From Spisula solida (Eukaryota > Mollusca > Bivalvia > Venerida > Mactridae): a DNA stretch of 64,000 nucleotides. This document shows positions 1 through 13,620 of this stretch, piece by piece. The position numbers were made by a program, and so were the translations under genes. The stretch lies in assembly GCA_947247005.1 (NCBI GenBank), contig OX365950.1, positions 11,606,720-11,670,719 on the forward strand, read 5' to 3'. Under the pieces are notes generated by a model. That model was given only the letters and a program-made list of their open reading frames with translations. It was not told where the DNA came from and made no database searches. Every line of letters begins with the position of its first letter. Within the stretch, counting starts at the first letter, position 1.

Positions 1-1605
1 ACTCACTAAAATATCCACTTATACAGTGCATACAAGGATACTATCGTAACAGTTCACATCTCTTGCAAAATGCAAACAAATATTGAGAATAAACTATATG
101 TGAAAACATTTCAATATTGTTTATGTTGTATTTTTTACAGAAAAGTAACAAACCAAACACATTCCTTTCATGTTTCATAGCAATTATTAGTCAAAGCAGT
201 TAACAAAAATATCTCTATACCAACATGTATTATACATTCTTTTTATAACTTGATGCAATAATTTACAAACTTTATAAAATTGTTTCCATATTCCTGTACT
301 TTACCATTACTATCGGCATTACGCCAGAGCAAAGATCACTTTGCCTTATTTTCTTTGAGCAGTGAAGACTTTCAAGCTAATCCATGGGAACATGACTTGT
401 GATTATGATTAATAACAGTTAAAATTAATTGTAATTGATAGATAACTATTACCTAAAGACAGACAAGGTAGCCATGCACAAAAATGTTTGGCAACAAGTC
501 ACCCTATAAAAAACTATGTTTAATAAACAATCTATAGATCCAAAACTAATAAATAACGAGTTCAAGGAAAAGAGACATACAACGACTTACACATTTACAA
601 CGACATGTTGGACATGTTGGAAGTTGGAACTAACATTAGCTTTTGCTAGGTAAAGCAAAATTTGAATGACACAAAAATGCATTCGTCTTTAAGAATTCGA
701 AGCTGGGACTACGAGACAAGACACTGATGCAGATAATTATTGATTCTAGATTCAACTAATTAACTAAATGTCTTGTTAAAAACAATAAAACAACATCTAC
801 TTCTGAAGCAAGAATAGGGAACACAAATATTTAGCACAGTAAGTCATTTATCCATGAAAAATAACATTGATTGTATGTTAAAAACAAGATTGTTAAAATG
901 AAACGGTTGTCATAACAACTAACAGACACATGCTAGACTTAAGCTCACAGTTTTTTTCTCAAATCTTGGAGAATTTTTTCAAACGTTTTCCTGGTAAGAA
1001 AGAAAAGTGCAACTAAAACAATGAAGATGGCTAACCATGCATGAAAATATAACATTGAAGTAAAATAAGTGGTTTACTTTATACCAAAGAAGAGAAAAAA
1101 GCATTGCAAGTGAAAAATATTATGCAACTTTTAAAAAGCACATTCATTTTGAGAATAAATTTATATGGCGACAGTCAAGAAGTATAAAATTCTACAAAAT
1201 CAAAACTACAACAATATTTAAGCATTCTTTTCATGAGCTTAAGCGATGAGGTAAATTGACATTAATTCATGGAATGGCAATACCCAAAGTCGAACTGAGC
1301 CCAGATAGCAGGTTACAAATCTAGTGCGCAAGCCAGTGAATCATGGCCACAACTTTAAAACTATGAGGTAGTATATCAGTGAGCACACAGGCACTCAATA
1401 ATCAACTCAAATCTAAGTATAATGCAGTTTAAGGGCAGAAAGGTGAGTATCTGTTCACATACTGTCAGCTATTCGATGTCATGGCAAGGCATATAATATA
1501 AACTGGTGTATAGATGAAAGATAACTTTAGATAAATTTACATAATGACTAAAGTAGATGAAGTCTATTAACATTTACAACAAAATCAACATTATAAGAAA
1601 CCCAC
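1..1605 (-). other. Partial intron after the large exon
   Basis: This is AT-rich sequence downstream (minus strand) of the large exon's GT donor at 1605-1604. I looked for the next family segments (a DSGVG-like serine motif, then RhoGAP) and saw no convincing coding stretch. The next exon is probably outside the window. No repeat stands out. Confidence 0.6.
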
Positions 1606-2728
1606 CTGCGTTCTCTCCGTTTATTGCCTTATTGAGTCCATTTATATTCTGAAACAATTCTGACAGAATGATGTCTAATTCTTCCTGCGCCGTCGCTAAA
1701 TCTTCTTCTATCGGTACATTGTCATAAATACTAATTCTATTTAACTGTTTCCTCGGGTCATGTGACCCTCGTCGAGAATGCTTTTTATCCTGCGTGACAT
1801 TGTCGTCAGCGTAGCTGAAACTTCTAGTCCTAATGTTATTATCACTGGTAAATAATGAATCGTCCAACAAAGTCGGAAACTTGCCCGGTCGGTATTCACC
1901 GGGTATGAAAAGCGTTTCTTGGGAAGAATTTGTCGTGTCACTAGAGTTACTTTGTCGACTTAATGTTGACAAGTCTAAGCTTAAAGCACCATTTGTAGAT
2001 AATTGCGACACATCAGCACTAGTATTCACTGTCATGTTACTAATATCCGAGTTAAAAGCACTGGAATTTGTAGTATTCAAAGCACTAGACTGATCTCCCC
2101 TGTCAGGGGAAGTAACTGTAGTAAGAGCTTCCTTCCTAGGGGAGGTAATAAGTTCCGAAGTGGAGTGTGATGTGACTAAACCTTTGTCTGTGTTACCGTT
2201 AACAACTTCCGGAGTTTCTGAAAGTGGCTCAGTCACATCGGTAGTAGAGTTAATATCTCGGCAATTTAAATGCTTAATTTTTGCCTGCATATCGGCATTG
2301 TCTGTAATTACTGGCCCGCTAATCTCTGTGATTGTTTTATTCTTCCTCGATCGTTTACCTTTAAGGCTTTCCATTCGTTTGAGGAAGCTTTTGGCTCCCT
2401 TGATCCTGTCACTAGCCGCTCTACGAATAACGTTAGGGCTGATACCCATGGTGGCGTTACCGTTAGCATCGTACGTAGGCACTGTCTTAATCACCATGTC
2501 TTCATGTAACATTTTAGAATCTAGTACCGGACTATCTCCAGTCTCGCTGCTACTGTTCTGATCAGCTAGCAGACTGTCGTGACTTGATGCAGATTTAAGA
2601 ACAGCTTGACCGTTATTATTTTCCACCACTGGAAACTCGAGATCTTTCCGAGACCAGCGTCGACTACTCCGCTGATATTTCCACTTATCACTTAAAGCAC
2701 AGGGATCTTCCTCGTCGGAATCTTCAGA
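1606..2728 (-). CDS. DLC1/STARD13: Large exon of a DLC1/STARD13-family RhoGAP (serine-rich middle region)
   Basis: This exon codes for about 374 residues of a Rho GTPase-activating protein that acts at focal adhesions; residues 100-473 when counted from the 31050 start. Seen in order: an acidic SEDSDEEDP start; SDKWKYQRSSRRWSR (112-126); AKSFLKRMESLKGKR (211-225), very like vertebrate STARD13; an SGP motif (236-238); KIKHLNC (249-255); a long Ser/Thr-rich stretch; FIPGEYRPGKFP (373-384), like the family IPxDHKPGxFP segment; SIYDNVP (432-438); and LDIILSEL (450-457), like the talin-binding LD helix of DLC1. The acceptor ttttacag precedes 2728 (phase 0). The donor GCAG|GTGGGT is at 1605-1604 and leaves phase 1. 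The open frame runs past both splice sites, but the extra residues have no family counterpart. The RhoGAP and START domains are not encoded here. Motif identity is from memory of the human proteins; the family call is very secure, the choice of paralogue name is not. Confidence 0.96.
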
Positions 2729-5700
2729 CTGTAAAATAAACGCATTGTTAGAAAAATTCCTCTCTGTCATGTAATCATTATTAACTTCGTAGATAACCAT
2801 TATGTACAGTAAAGTATTCCTGTCAATCACACAGCGCTGTTATATTCAAAGTAAAAAAGTATTTATGAAAATTCTAAACAGATTGATAGTAAGTTAATTC
2901 ACTTGTCAACTATATTCAAATTTTCACCAAAATTTGTGGTTAAATAAATGCAAGAATGCAGCAAAAACGGTAGATATGTAAGAATTGCTTGCATCATTTA
3001 ATAGCGTACCACGCCAGTAAACATCTGAAGCAGACTTAGGCCAAAAAAAACCAACTGTGTCTCTAGTTACATGCTGAAAATTAGTAAGAGGAAAAACAGT
3101 TTTTTCTTGTAAAATGATGTTATTAAATTTCATGCAAGGGAAAATCAACACCCGCAGTGATTTTCAACAAAATGCAAATAAATGTTTAAGATATAATATT
3201 AAAAAAATTAGGGTAGGCAGAGTGAACAGAATCACAGCATTATTTTGTTTTGACCTTATTCAAATATAACCCACATGACAAAACAGATAAAAGTTATGAG
3301 GGTCTATAACTGTTCATACTTTGTGATTATGTAAATTCCACCTTAACAAATTATATACTAGTAACTGTGCCTGACAAGTTGTGAGGATATTATATATTTT
3401 TATAACAAGTACCTAACAAGATGGCTGTTGAAACCTCCAAACTACCAAACTGGTAATAATGCTTCATTAAAGAAATCTAAATGACCATTAAATCTGAACT
3501 CTAGAGTCTCACAAAGTGGTGGTCATACTATGAGTACTGTTTCAGAGACTGAAAAAAAACTTCCTTTAGTTTGTTTAAAATATCAAGTGGTTTGTTTGCG
3601 GAAAAGTATAACAGATATACATTGAATCTATGAATATTTTATTGCTATGGAAGAAAAACTTGGAACAGTTGACTTTGAGCACCTACCATCTGACAATTCT
3701 GGTGCGTCTCTGTATGCACAAACTTACTCCTCATCACAAGAAATTGTTTTTACACTAAATGAAATATTTTCCATTTGCAAAGAATTCCACTAGCATAAAT
3801 ACAATTTATGCTTTTTTTGTGTTATACCGGTAACAATAAAAATATTCTTTTTTTCCAGGTTTTTTTATCTGCACATAATTTCACAAATTCTGCTGATCAG
3901 CTAGTTTCACTTTTATGAGACCGATGTCTTGATAAAAGCCAGTAAAGTGTTATAAATCCATATTAGTGCACTGATTATCTACAGATAAAAAATCAGCAAG
4001 TGAAAATTACACACAGAAAGGTTCAATTATTGTTATTATCATATAAACTGATTACTAACACCCATACTTAAATAGTCCATTAACAGTTTGCACCAGCTAG
4101 TAATTATCCAAACTATGATAAATAACAATCAAGATTAAAAAAAAATTATTTGATATTTTCCACTCAATTTCACACATTCATTGATTGTGACATTATTTCA
4201 AATGTTTATACTTAAAACTTTAAGCACCTCAAAGGCATGAAAACAAAAATATAATCCGTTTTCATTTTCACTGTTAGTGAAAACAAGCCAGAGACGTTAT
4301 CAAACCGTTATCCTAATCCACTTTAGATTTAATTTGTTACGAATTCCTAATCTTGAATTCCCTCCTAAGACTTGTTAAGAATTAAATCTGTTAAGTCTTT
4401 AACATAAACACTTGGCTTCAGGTGACCTGGTGATGAATTATTAAAACTTAAGCCAGCTCACAACATTCAACATGATAAGCACTTATATACTGGCTGATTT
4501 AATACCACAGATTTGACACTCTACATACTGGTTTGTATCAAATATTTAATTTATGTTCAAATCATAATGAAGCTATCTCTTCTAGAATCTACAACAGCTG
4601 TCTACGTATTGTCCAAAATGTTGGACATAAAACAAGACCAAAGTTATCCTTATTGTCTCCCTTTGATTGCATTTCTTCAAATATTCACTAAACAATTAAA
4701 ATCTCAAATTAATTAATATTTTATCTAGCTAGACTAACTTTGTATTGCAGTGGAAATATTTCTTGATTAAAACCGAAACATTTCTTGATTAAAATCGTAA
4801 AACATATTGCACACAAGAATAATTCCTTTTGGCAAAAACACATCATTCAGTGATTAAATATAGCAAGTGATATGCTCCAGTTTAAAGGAAAACATAGAAA
4901 TTATGGTATAAAACTAAACAGGTGCATCATTTCTCATGGATTATTATCAATTATAAAACAATAAAATCATAGGTAGATCTATTTACTGATCAAAATCAAC
5001 GAAAACATCTTTTTTTAGAACCGCAATTATTAATACAAGACACAAAATCACCATAACTTATCAAATAGTTTAAAATTATAGTGTCTTTAATATCAAATGA
5101 AACCCCTAAAACTTACTTCCTCATAACAAAGCACCAGGTGTATATCTTCACATGTTTTTTTATGTTGATGAATATTCCTCTTAACTTTCATGACCATGTT
5201 TTTAGAAATATGGGCACCTCAAAAAGGTTGCCACCCAACGCCCACCTAATTACATAATTTGATAAACGGGACATTAAATAATTATTTTATGGCTGAAAAA
5301 TACAACTTAAAACCTAAGTAGAAAAAACATTGATTAAAAAAAATTTCATACCAGATACATAATTCTTGAAATCACAGATTCAAGTATGTTATTTGTCAGT
5401 GCATTACCGGTATAAACTTTTGTTTTAGCAATATGTACAATTAGAGAGTACATATGAACACTATGATAAGATATAGTTCACGGTAGTTGACATGGTTTTA
5501 TCAATGACAAATGTGAACACTATCTCATTCTTAACCATGCATTTATCATGTCTCACTCTTCCCTACTCTACAATACTTAACAGTAAAACGTGCAATTCAG
5601 CAGGACATTTGTAGAAAAATTACATTTTTACGTTTGCCAATCTATGTCATTCTTAAAGCTACATGTGCCAGGTCTTCAGCAATTAGAACGTTAAGTAGGA

Positions 5701-6484
5701 CTGAATTGTATAATTGATCATATACCATCAGGGCTAAACTCATTCAAAATCCAAGTATCAAAGACATTTATAGAATAACATAATGTCACAAAAATGCTGG
5801 AGAATGCAAAAAAGTGATGTTTGACATAACAGAGTATTATTATTGCTTCCAAAGAAGCTGTGAGAATTAGAATGGATGAGTGATCGGAATACCTTGGCAA
5901 AGCCTAGTACAATGTAGTACCGGCAGAATGACATATTGGAATACTTAAATATAGAAACTCTACCAGCATTAATTTTGTTTCCATTGTAAAACATATGACT
6001 ATGTTAGGGGGAAGGGGAGAGAGAATCTTGAACCAAATCATGCATAGTCTTATAATCACACAAATTACGAACAAGCCTAACATGTTTAAAATGAATGATA
6101 AGATATTATTGTTTTATCTTATTATTGAAGGAAACACATGCCAATTACTTCCGGACACACAGTAAATCAGGATGTTCCTACAGATAAGACAGCAATCATA
6201 TTATATGTTAGTATATCATAGTAATAAGTCAGGCTGTTTTATTGATGGACACATACATTGGTATTTCTATGTTTCATAGTCAAGATTAAAATCATTAATA
6301 AATCATGAAAATTTGATAAGAACATAGAAATGTTAGCAATTAAATTTATTGCTGATAAGGCAGGTTTTCATTGACTTAGCATAAAATCTTGACCTCTTGA
6401 CCTTTTTACTTCATTAAGTCATGTGACTAAGTCGTGAACTGTAAGATGATTATATATAGTAAAGTTCGTTGGTTTATATCTTAC
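2729..6484 (-). other. Intron between the large exon and the SAM-linker exon
   Basis: This 3.8 kb intron runs from the GT at 6484-6483 to the AG at 2730-2729. It is AT-rich, and short open frames in it show no coding character. I see no RNA gene or clear mobile element. Confidence 0.85.
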
Positions 6485-6545
6485 CTCTTTTTTGGAAGGT
6501 GTCCCAATTTTCATTATTGCACATTTGTTCAGTGTGTTTAGTCGC
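6485..6545 (-). CDS. DLC1/STARD13: DLC1/STARD13-family exon: last SAM helix and linker
   Basis: This 61-base exon encodes RLNTLNKCAIMKIGTPSKKE (residues 80-99), preceded by an Arg split across the junction. The RRLNTLNKCAxMK signature closes the SAM domain in vertebrate DLC1 and STARD13 and is nearly identical here. The acceptor is CGTTTCAG (AG at 6547-6546, incoming phase 2). The donor is GAG|GTAAGA (GT at 6484-6483, outgoing phase 0). Both phases match the flanking exons, so KKE runs directly into the SEDSDEED start of the large exon, as DSDEED follows the SAM domain in the human proteins. It is too short to find from ORF length; identification rests on the motif and the splice signals. Confidence 0.95.
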
Positions 6546-6717
6546 CTGAAACGAGAAAATATGCAAAAAATTCATACATGATGACAGTCAAATAAAGTAA
6601 AGAATATTCAAAGGAAGTATTGACTGTATGTAAAATTGTACATGTTTGAAAAGTTAAACAAGTTGTAAGTTTGGCCACCATACTGTTGAACCTGTGCTAG
6701 TGGTCACCAGAATTACA

Positions 6718-6850
6718 CATCTCTCCCTTATTAACAGCCATCTCTCCCTTAAACAGCCATCTCTCCCTTATTAACAGCCATCTCTCCCTTTAAGAGCCAT
6801 CTCTCCCTTAAACAGCCATCTCTCCCTTAAACAGCCATCTCTCCCTTGAA
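6718..6850. repeat. Minisatellite, units of about 19-24 bp
   Basis: About seven head-to-tail copies of CATCTCTCCCTTAAACAGC, some with a TTAACAGC ending, lie about 175 bases upstream (in gene direction) of the SAM-linker exon. The core CCATCTCTC is shared with the much larger array at 55.3-55.65 kb. Confidence 0.9.
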
Positions 6851-7675
6851 GTCAGAGGTTTTCTGCCAATCTGACACAGTTAAAATAAATGACCATACTC
6901 TGACGAGTGTCTCTGTCAAACACAAGCAAACAAACAGTTGTCTAAGTTTAATCAAATCCCAGCATATTTATAATGAATGCGCTCTCCTGCTTTAAAGACC
7001 ACATTCAATGCATGCATACTGTGGCTGCTTAAAGACAGGGCCGGTATTTATAAAGTATCTTAGCAGAAAAATAAGAATTTTCTCAAAATCGTAAAATTTC
7101 CTTAAGTGCATCAGCTAAATAATATAATTAAAATTATTAATTGATTAAAGAGTTTTGATTCATGATGTAGTGAGCTACAATAATCACTTAGGAAACATAG
7201 GTACTTCTTCAATTTGTGGAAAATATGCACATCACTATGTTTTAACTTAAGTCAAAATATTTAAGTTTTCCACTAAGATGCTTTATAAATACCAGTCCTG
7301 ATTTGACTATACTTTAGAACTGCAACAACTGTTTATTCAGGATAGGTAAACCATTCAATGAAATGTTTATCCTCCATAGATGGCTTGCAAGAAGCAGTTG
7401 AACACAAGGTAACATTCAGGTAAGTAGACATTCAATGAAATGATTATATCCTCCCATATTACTTAGCAGTTGAAAATGTGGTAGGAAAAACCGAACGACA
7501 CATGTCATTGTGATGTACATATAGTTAATAATGTTCATTATGTCAGCAACATTCTGAAGCAGCACATCTGTCGCAGCAAATGACGAAATATAACAACAGT
7601 AAAACCTTGATTATAACTTGCTACCATCCAAAGAATTATGTTGTTGGCCTTAACTGTGCCCGGTTGTGTCGGTTA

Positions 7676-7697
7676 GGGGGGGGGGGGGGGGGGGGGG
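7676..7697. repeat. Homopolymer run of 22 G
   Basis: There are 22 consecutive G on the plus strand, so C in the pre-mRNA of the host gene. Shorter runs occur at 13396-13408 (13 C) and 20386-20395 (10 G). Exact length is uncertain because such runs are prone to sequencing error. Confidence 0.85.
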
Positions 7698-8409
7698 TGT
7701 ATACGATTTAGTAACCTATCCACAGCATCAATTGTGAAAAAAATCAAGACTGCAGCACAAGCCAGACTCAGGGTAGATGGCTGAGAGTGGCAGAAAGTAC
7801 TAACTTAGCAAGTACAGCACAATGCAATTACAAATATGTCTCCCAGCCCCAGCAGTATACTGTAATACACTAAATATATCATGCAATCATCTTACACATG
7901 CCGCGTGGAGATGATGAGCTGGTCAATCTACTTACCAACCCACGCAAAACCTCAAAGCATGCAACGCCTCAAAGCTCCTCAAAGCCTCGGCTAATATTCA
8001 TTTAGATCTATTATAGAAACATTGATTTTTCTATCAAGCGAACATGTGTTCTTGCTCCCACACTTACATTATAAAACAATTAGGAATACAGTTAAACCAT
8101 GCAGTCCTTATATAGTAATCATCATAGCAGTCATCTGTCTTCAAACAGACAATATTCATTAATCAAAACGAACCATCCCAATAGTGAAATCATAATTGTG
8201 GATTGTAGCTTGTTATACTTTTTTGATATTGTTTTAAGTGAAAATATTTCATTCATATGGAGACTACCCAGTCACATAATGCTGACACAAGGCGAATCTA
8301 ATCGTCAGTTACCTCAAACCAACTAAGCTAAACTTCCATAGTGAGACAAGGATTTTTAACAAATATTGTTGGTATGTCGTCGCCTGTGATCTTGAACTCA
8401 AAGCCTATC

Positions 8410-8482
8410 GATGGGTTGGGGGAAAGCTATTGTAACTCCTATATAAAACATAAGGAGTTACAATAGTTTTCCGCCAACCCAT
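8410..8482. repeat. Short foldback element (30-bp arms)
   Basis: The arms 8410-8440 and 8453-8482 are near-perfect inverted copies (GATGGGTTGGGGGAAAGC against its complement near 8482), separated by about 12 bases. It looks like a MITE end pair or a transcribed hairpin. No target duplication was recognised. Confidence 0.8.
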
Positions 8483-10410
8483 CTCTATGCTCTAGCACTA
8501 TAACTTACAGGGGCAGACGTATATAATCATAGCCATCTTATTCCAACAGGCTTTCAATAGTGACAAAGATCTCTTACATTAATTACTTACATTCACTTTT
8601 TAAGCCAATAATTCTCAAAAATAGGATTTTTAAAAGCTGAATATTTGAATTTTTTTTAAAGAAACACTCAACAGATACAGATTATTATAGTGTTATTGTT
8701 TAAGTAATTCTGTTATTTTACTCACCATATTAAGTTATCAAATTCAAGCAGTAGAATATCATTGTCCACATACATCCTTCACAAATATTTAATATTCACT
8801 GATCTGTTTACCAAAATCTCTCACCATATATTTACAAAACACATTTACATTACCCACATTTAGTTCACTGAACTCCAAATTTAAAATGTTCACGATTAAA
8901 TTTTTTACCCCACCACAAGGCATGTGTACAGTCCAAACTAAATGAATCTAATAAAGCAAGATAAAACCACATTGACAATCACTTATAGTATGACAGTGAA
9001 CTGATGACACCAGTGAACAGACCCTTCACTTAAATGTAAAAATACTGACACACGAGTGGACAAGACACAATTCTTGCTGTTGTGAATATAAATAGCACTT
9101 GAAAAACTTGATAGCTAATTCGAAACTGTACGAATTTAATCCAAAATTTATAGAAACACGTTAGTTGACCAATTTATCACTAAAGCGTAAACTCGTTATA
9201 AATTTTGTCACCTTGGGGCACGTAATTGAGAAAAGATCATGAACTGATTAGCATAGTCACACAATGTAAATGTATCCTGGTAGAATATTTAAATTTAAAT
9301 TAAAAATTCGAAAAATTTTCTTATCACTCATTGACACTCGTTCTCAGCTATTTCACGCCTAGAACTCACACGATAAAGAAGTGAAATAATCCGAAACAAA
9401 CTCATTTATCACAGTATAACATCACCTCCAGCAAATGTACTAACAATGCAATCATAAACTTGCGTTATGACTAATATTTATATACCAAACATTCGGGTAT
9501 ATCGTATTCCGTTCGCAACTATAAATGACCAGCGAACCAACTCATGCGGTCACCTTATGCAAATAAATGCGTACTGACTTTCAAAGTCAACAGGTTTATT
9601 AGGGACCAAAATTGACGTCATTCTAACTGATAGTCAAGTGCTTATCTGAGTGAGATTTTAAACTTATCAAAAAGTTTGTAAATTTAAATGAAATATTTGC
9701 TTGTATATTCACTGTATGTTAATGTACAATCAAATGAATTAAAAGCATCTGAGGTTTTGCTACGATAATTAACCATGTCCATTGCCATTTAAAGTTTTAT
9801 CGTCTGTTTATTCAACTTTTGTGTGAAGTACACCTATATTTGGAAAATTTAATCATATGATTCTCTTAGATCTAATCCTTAAAACTCAGAAACAGCCATT
9901 AGTACTAAGCCAATTGAAACAATCTCATTTAAATTCTTTTAAAAGTTTTGACTATTTTAATGGAGCCAATAGAATTATAATTGCTATGTTTGATGTGCAT
10001 ATGCCCATTACACGGTCACCAAAGCAAGCTTTAACATATACTATGACATTTTTTTTTATTATAAAATACCATTTAACATAATTACAAGACAGTCCCAGAT
10101 AGTTCTATAACTAGCCTACAAAGTCATGATCAATCTTTTTTTACTGCATTGTACCCAACAAAATCAAAACAACATATGACTACGTACTGCGTAGCTCCTT
10201 TTGTGAGTTGAACTAATCGACATTCCGATAGAAATCCATAAAATGCACCATTAAAACTTAGCTTCACAGAGTAACTTTATAAAAGATCAAAACAAAATGC
10301 CTACCTTATATAAATCAAATCAATATTATTATTATTCTCCACAAGAATGTTATTCCTTAAAGCACCTTTCTTACTTTTATACCGACCAGTCATTTTGCGG
10401 TGTAGTTTCA

Positions 10411-10614
10411 TACTCCTTTCAGTAACAGAACAATTTTCAAACAACAATCTATTTCACTAAAATCATTTGAAGTTTTTTTTAAAGAAACTGAAAACATGCA
10501 CTGAATGTAGAATGTACTCCTTTCAGTAACAGAACAATTTTCAAACAGCAGTAGTTTTTCACTTAAATCATTTGAAGTTTTTAAAAGAAACTGAAAACAT
10601 GAACTGAATGTAGA
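10411..10614. repeat. Tandem duplication, period about 104 bp
   Basis: The segment starting TACTCCTTTCAGTAACAG at 10411 is repeated at 10515 with scattered substitutions and a shorter T run. Both copies end in a GAATGTAGAA-type sequence. The copies are highly similar, so the duplication appears fairly recent. Confidence 0.88.
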
Positions 10615-13395
10615 AAGGGCGACTCCTTAGTCTTTATGGTAGACATATCACTTCACTAACTAATAAACTTATCACGTAATAATCAACATATAAAGAGAAG
10701 ACACTAAAAATCTCATTTCCTTGAAAGTAAATTTTACTGATTTTTGGTATGATAAATATACAAGTTAAAGATCCCTATCTTTCAAATAGAGACATAGATC
10801 CTGTGACAGGGGCCACTTAGACAATGTTAATTAGAAATATGGCCCTTTATTCAAGTTACATTTTAATGTTCAACTTCCCAATTGGTTTTCCTTACCTAAG
10901 GGGATCCCTGAGGTGCAACAATTATCCCCCTCCCCAATAACTTTGTATTTTTTTACAACAATAGAAACAGTATGTTTCACAGTCAGATAAATAATTGTAT
11001 AATAAATATAGGGCATAAAAATAAAAATGTTTTATTTAAATTTTATAGCAACCTAGTTAAGTACGCTTAAATAACTCCAGAGTACAGCAAAATAAAGCCA
11101 AATTGCTTAATGTCGTGTTCACACATAGTGACCCAAATTGGATAAAAAAAATCTACGTAATTTATTGCCATAAAATTGCTTGACAAATTTCACAACAATG
11201 TGCAATTTTATGGAGCAGAATAAATAATTTATGGACTTGTTTAGCATTGAAAAAAGTTGCTATTTTATGATAGGGGAAAAGTGGAGTTAATTTGACAAGG
11301 TAATAGGAGGCTTGTAATTAAGTTAAGTTGTTACGATGATCAAATTTCGGTCAATAAAGGTCAATCTGAGGAATAAACAACATTACAAGGATATATGGGT
11401 TAAAACTGAGTATGCCAAGAAGAAACAGCATAGTAAGTTTTAAATACATTTACTTGGCTAATTAGGCAGGAATAAAACAGAACGACCACACAAATATCTC
11501 AGTCAAACGCATAAAAAGGAAGAAGTAATTTACATACAGCAAGCTCTCCAGATTGGCCCTCCAATGGAGCAACAACCTCTCTTTAGCAACCTGATCATGT
11601 ATCAATTTTACTTTGCCAGAGAAACAATCACTGTACAACAACCAAATTATGTTTCCAAAAGGGTGTTGCTATACAGATGTTAAACTGTTAAGTTAAACTA
11701 GAAAACTATGTATTGCTTTAAAGTATATTTACTTCTGAATCAAAACAATGACTCAAAAAATAAAAGAGCAAAACTCAATCTCAATAATATAATAAATATT
11801 ACTTAATCACAGCAGGACACAATAAAAAATAAGGACATTTTTTCTGTTTCATTCATGTAACGGACATTAAAGGGAAGATGAAATAGCAAAGACTACAACA
11901 TTGTCAATTTCTGTCAATCACATGTCATAATTTATCATCTCTATCTGACAAAATTAGGGGCTAAACTGTCCCCTTTCAAATGAATAGCGTCAGGTTTCCT
12001 TAATAATATCTATCATAATGTTAAATCACACAGTTATATAAAATGGAGGAGAAAAAGTCAAGTTTAAAAAACATGTTAGGAATGTTTGTAACAAAGTGTT
12101 ATCAATTGTTAACATTGTTACTTCAAAGGAAATATTACACTTCACATCTATGATTATATGTATCTTCTTTTCCCCATGAACCTATACTGACAAGTACTAA
12201 ATAAAGAAAGTGGAACAAGTATATACACCATAACAAGTTATGATTCATACCTATCAAGGAAATACAGGATAACAAAACATGGCATAATAATGATTACATC
12301 TTTATTAAAAGAAGCAACACGTCATGCAAGCCAAGTCTCCCCAGTCTTTAATAAGCCACAGGCTCTGGATGCGATTTTAGGGTCTGACAAAAAAACTTTT
12401 TTTTTGCCGGACACTAAAATTGTCCAGAGAGCCAGTGTGTTTTAAGCTACTGATGTTTTGTTTGTGTGGGTTTGACTAAGACAGTCCTAAATATGCATGG
12501 TCATTTAGCTTTTTCCCTGTCAGCCAAAAACCTCTGGCTTTGAGGGAAGTTAGCGATTGAACTAACAAAACAAATTTCATTTCAAATATTCAAATATTGT
12601 ATACATAAATACCCAGGATGGTATATTTAATCTCCAGTTTCAGCAATTAGTCCTGTGACTGTTTAAATGATCAGCACACAAAACCAGCCTATTTTCGTAA
12701 ATTCAGTTCCAAAATCTCCAAATTTAAGAAACATATAAAAGTAGTATGGAAACCATCTTACATTATTATAAATCTGCATTGCATTCTTAAAATTTCCCAA
12801 AATATTTAAATAATTATCAGTTAAACTTGACTTTTACTTAAACAAATATTTAAAATTGGGGATAACTGTTGTTTTTATTTAAGATAAGTAGCCTTACCTG
12901 AGGCATATCTGAATTTCACATGAATACTAGAAATTCTCTATATGATTGACAATATAATGCAATACTCCCAGAACATAGGTAACAATTGACATCAATGTAA
13001 CAGTCATATCGTGTATACAGAAGCTTGACCATAATGTACGCAATCACTACCTATAACGTTACTACTGACGGAGCTACTACATACGTAATGACCACTGTAT
13101 AAAAACAGTATACTGACAATAAATACACCAACATCAAATGAGAAAGTCTCACTATGAAATATAAACACACCCCCTCGTATTCATGACATAAATAGAAAAA
13201 CTTGACCATTCAGACTCCCCGATAATATATGTTAGCTGACGTGCTGACCATGCATATGCAAACAACAATTTTTATCACATTAATTCATGGCCAACTATTA
13301 CTATTTATGGTCTAGGGTTTAAACCAACATACATTGACTAATTGTGTGCGTTGACTTGCGTTCCACTGACAGTCTTAGTGTTAGGTTACCTGGTT

Positions 13396-13620
13396 CCCCC
13401 CCCCCCCCGCCTAAATGGCCGATGACCTCAGGCTTTGAGAGAAGAGACTGTAAGTTATTGTTTGAAACGTTACACAAGAAATCTGGGTGCTATACCCAAG
13501 CTCTTTCCAAATAGACTCCTTGGTTCTCTAAGGAGTATCATGTACAGCAGGAAACAGGCAAGACTTCATCTCTGAGTTACCAACCAGTTCATTTCTAGTC
13601 AGGTGGGAGACACTAAAAAG
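13396..13620 (-). mobile_element. Degenerate SINE-like relic next to a C run
   Basis: After 13 C the sequence reads GCCTAAATGGCCGATGACC, which matches the segment near 52165 belonging to a tRNA-derived SINE-like copy. A further fragment with a CTTTGAGGGAAG core is near 12540. No tRNA-like head is readable in this copy. Confidence 0.4.

Noticed and set aside
1574..2830. Single-exon gene of 418 codons
   Set aside because: The frame runs into intron at both ends. Family homology begins exactly at the acceptor (2728) and stops at the donor (1606).
12888..12930. Donor-like CTCAG|GTAAGG on the minus strand
   Set aside because: The only upstream ATG gives three codons and ends in phase 0, which does not fit the next exon (16016-16097 is upstream; 6485-6545 needs phase 2).
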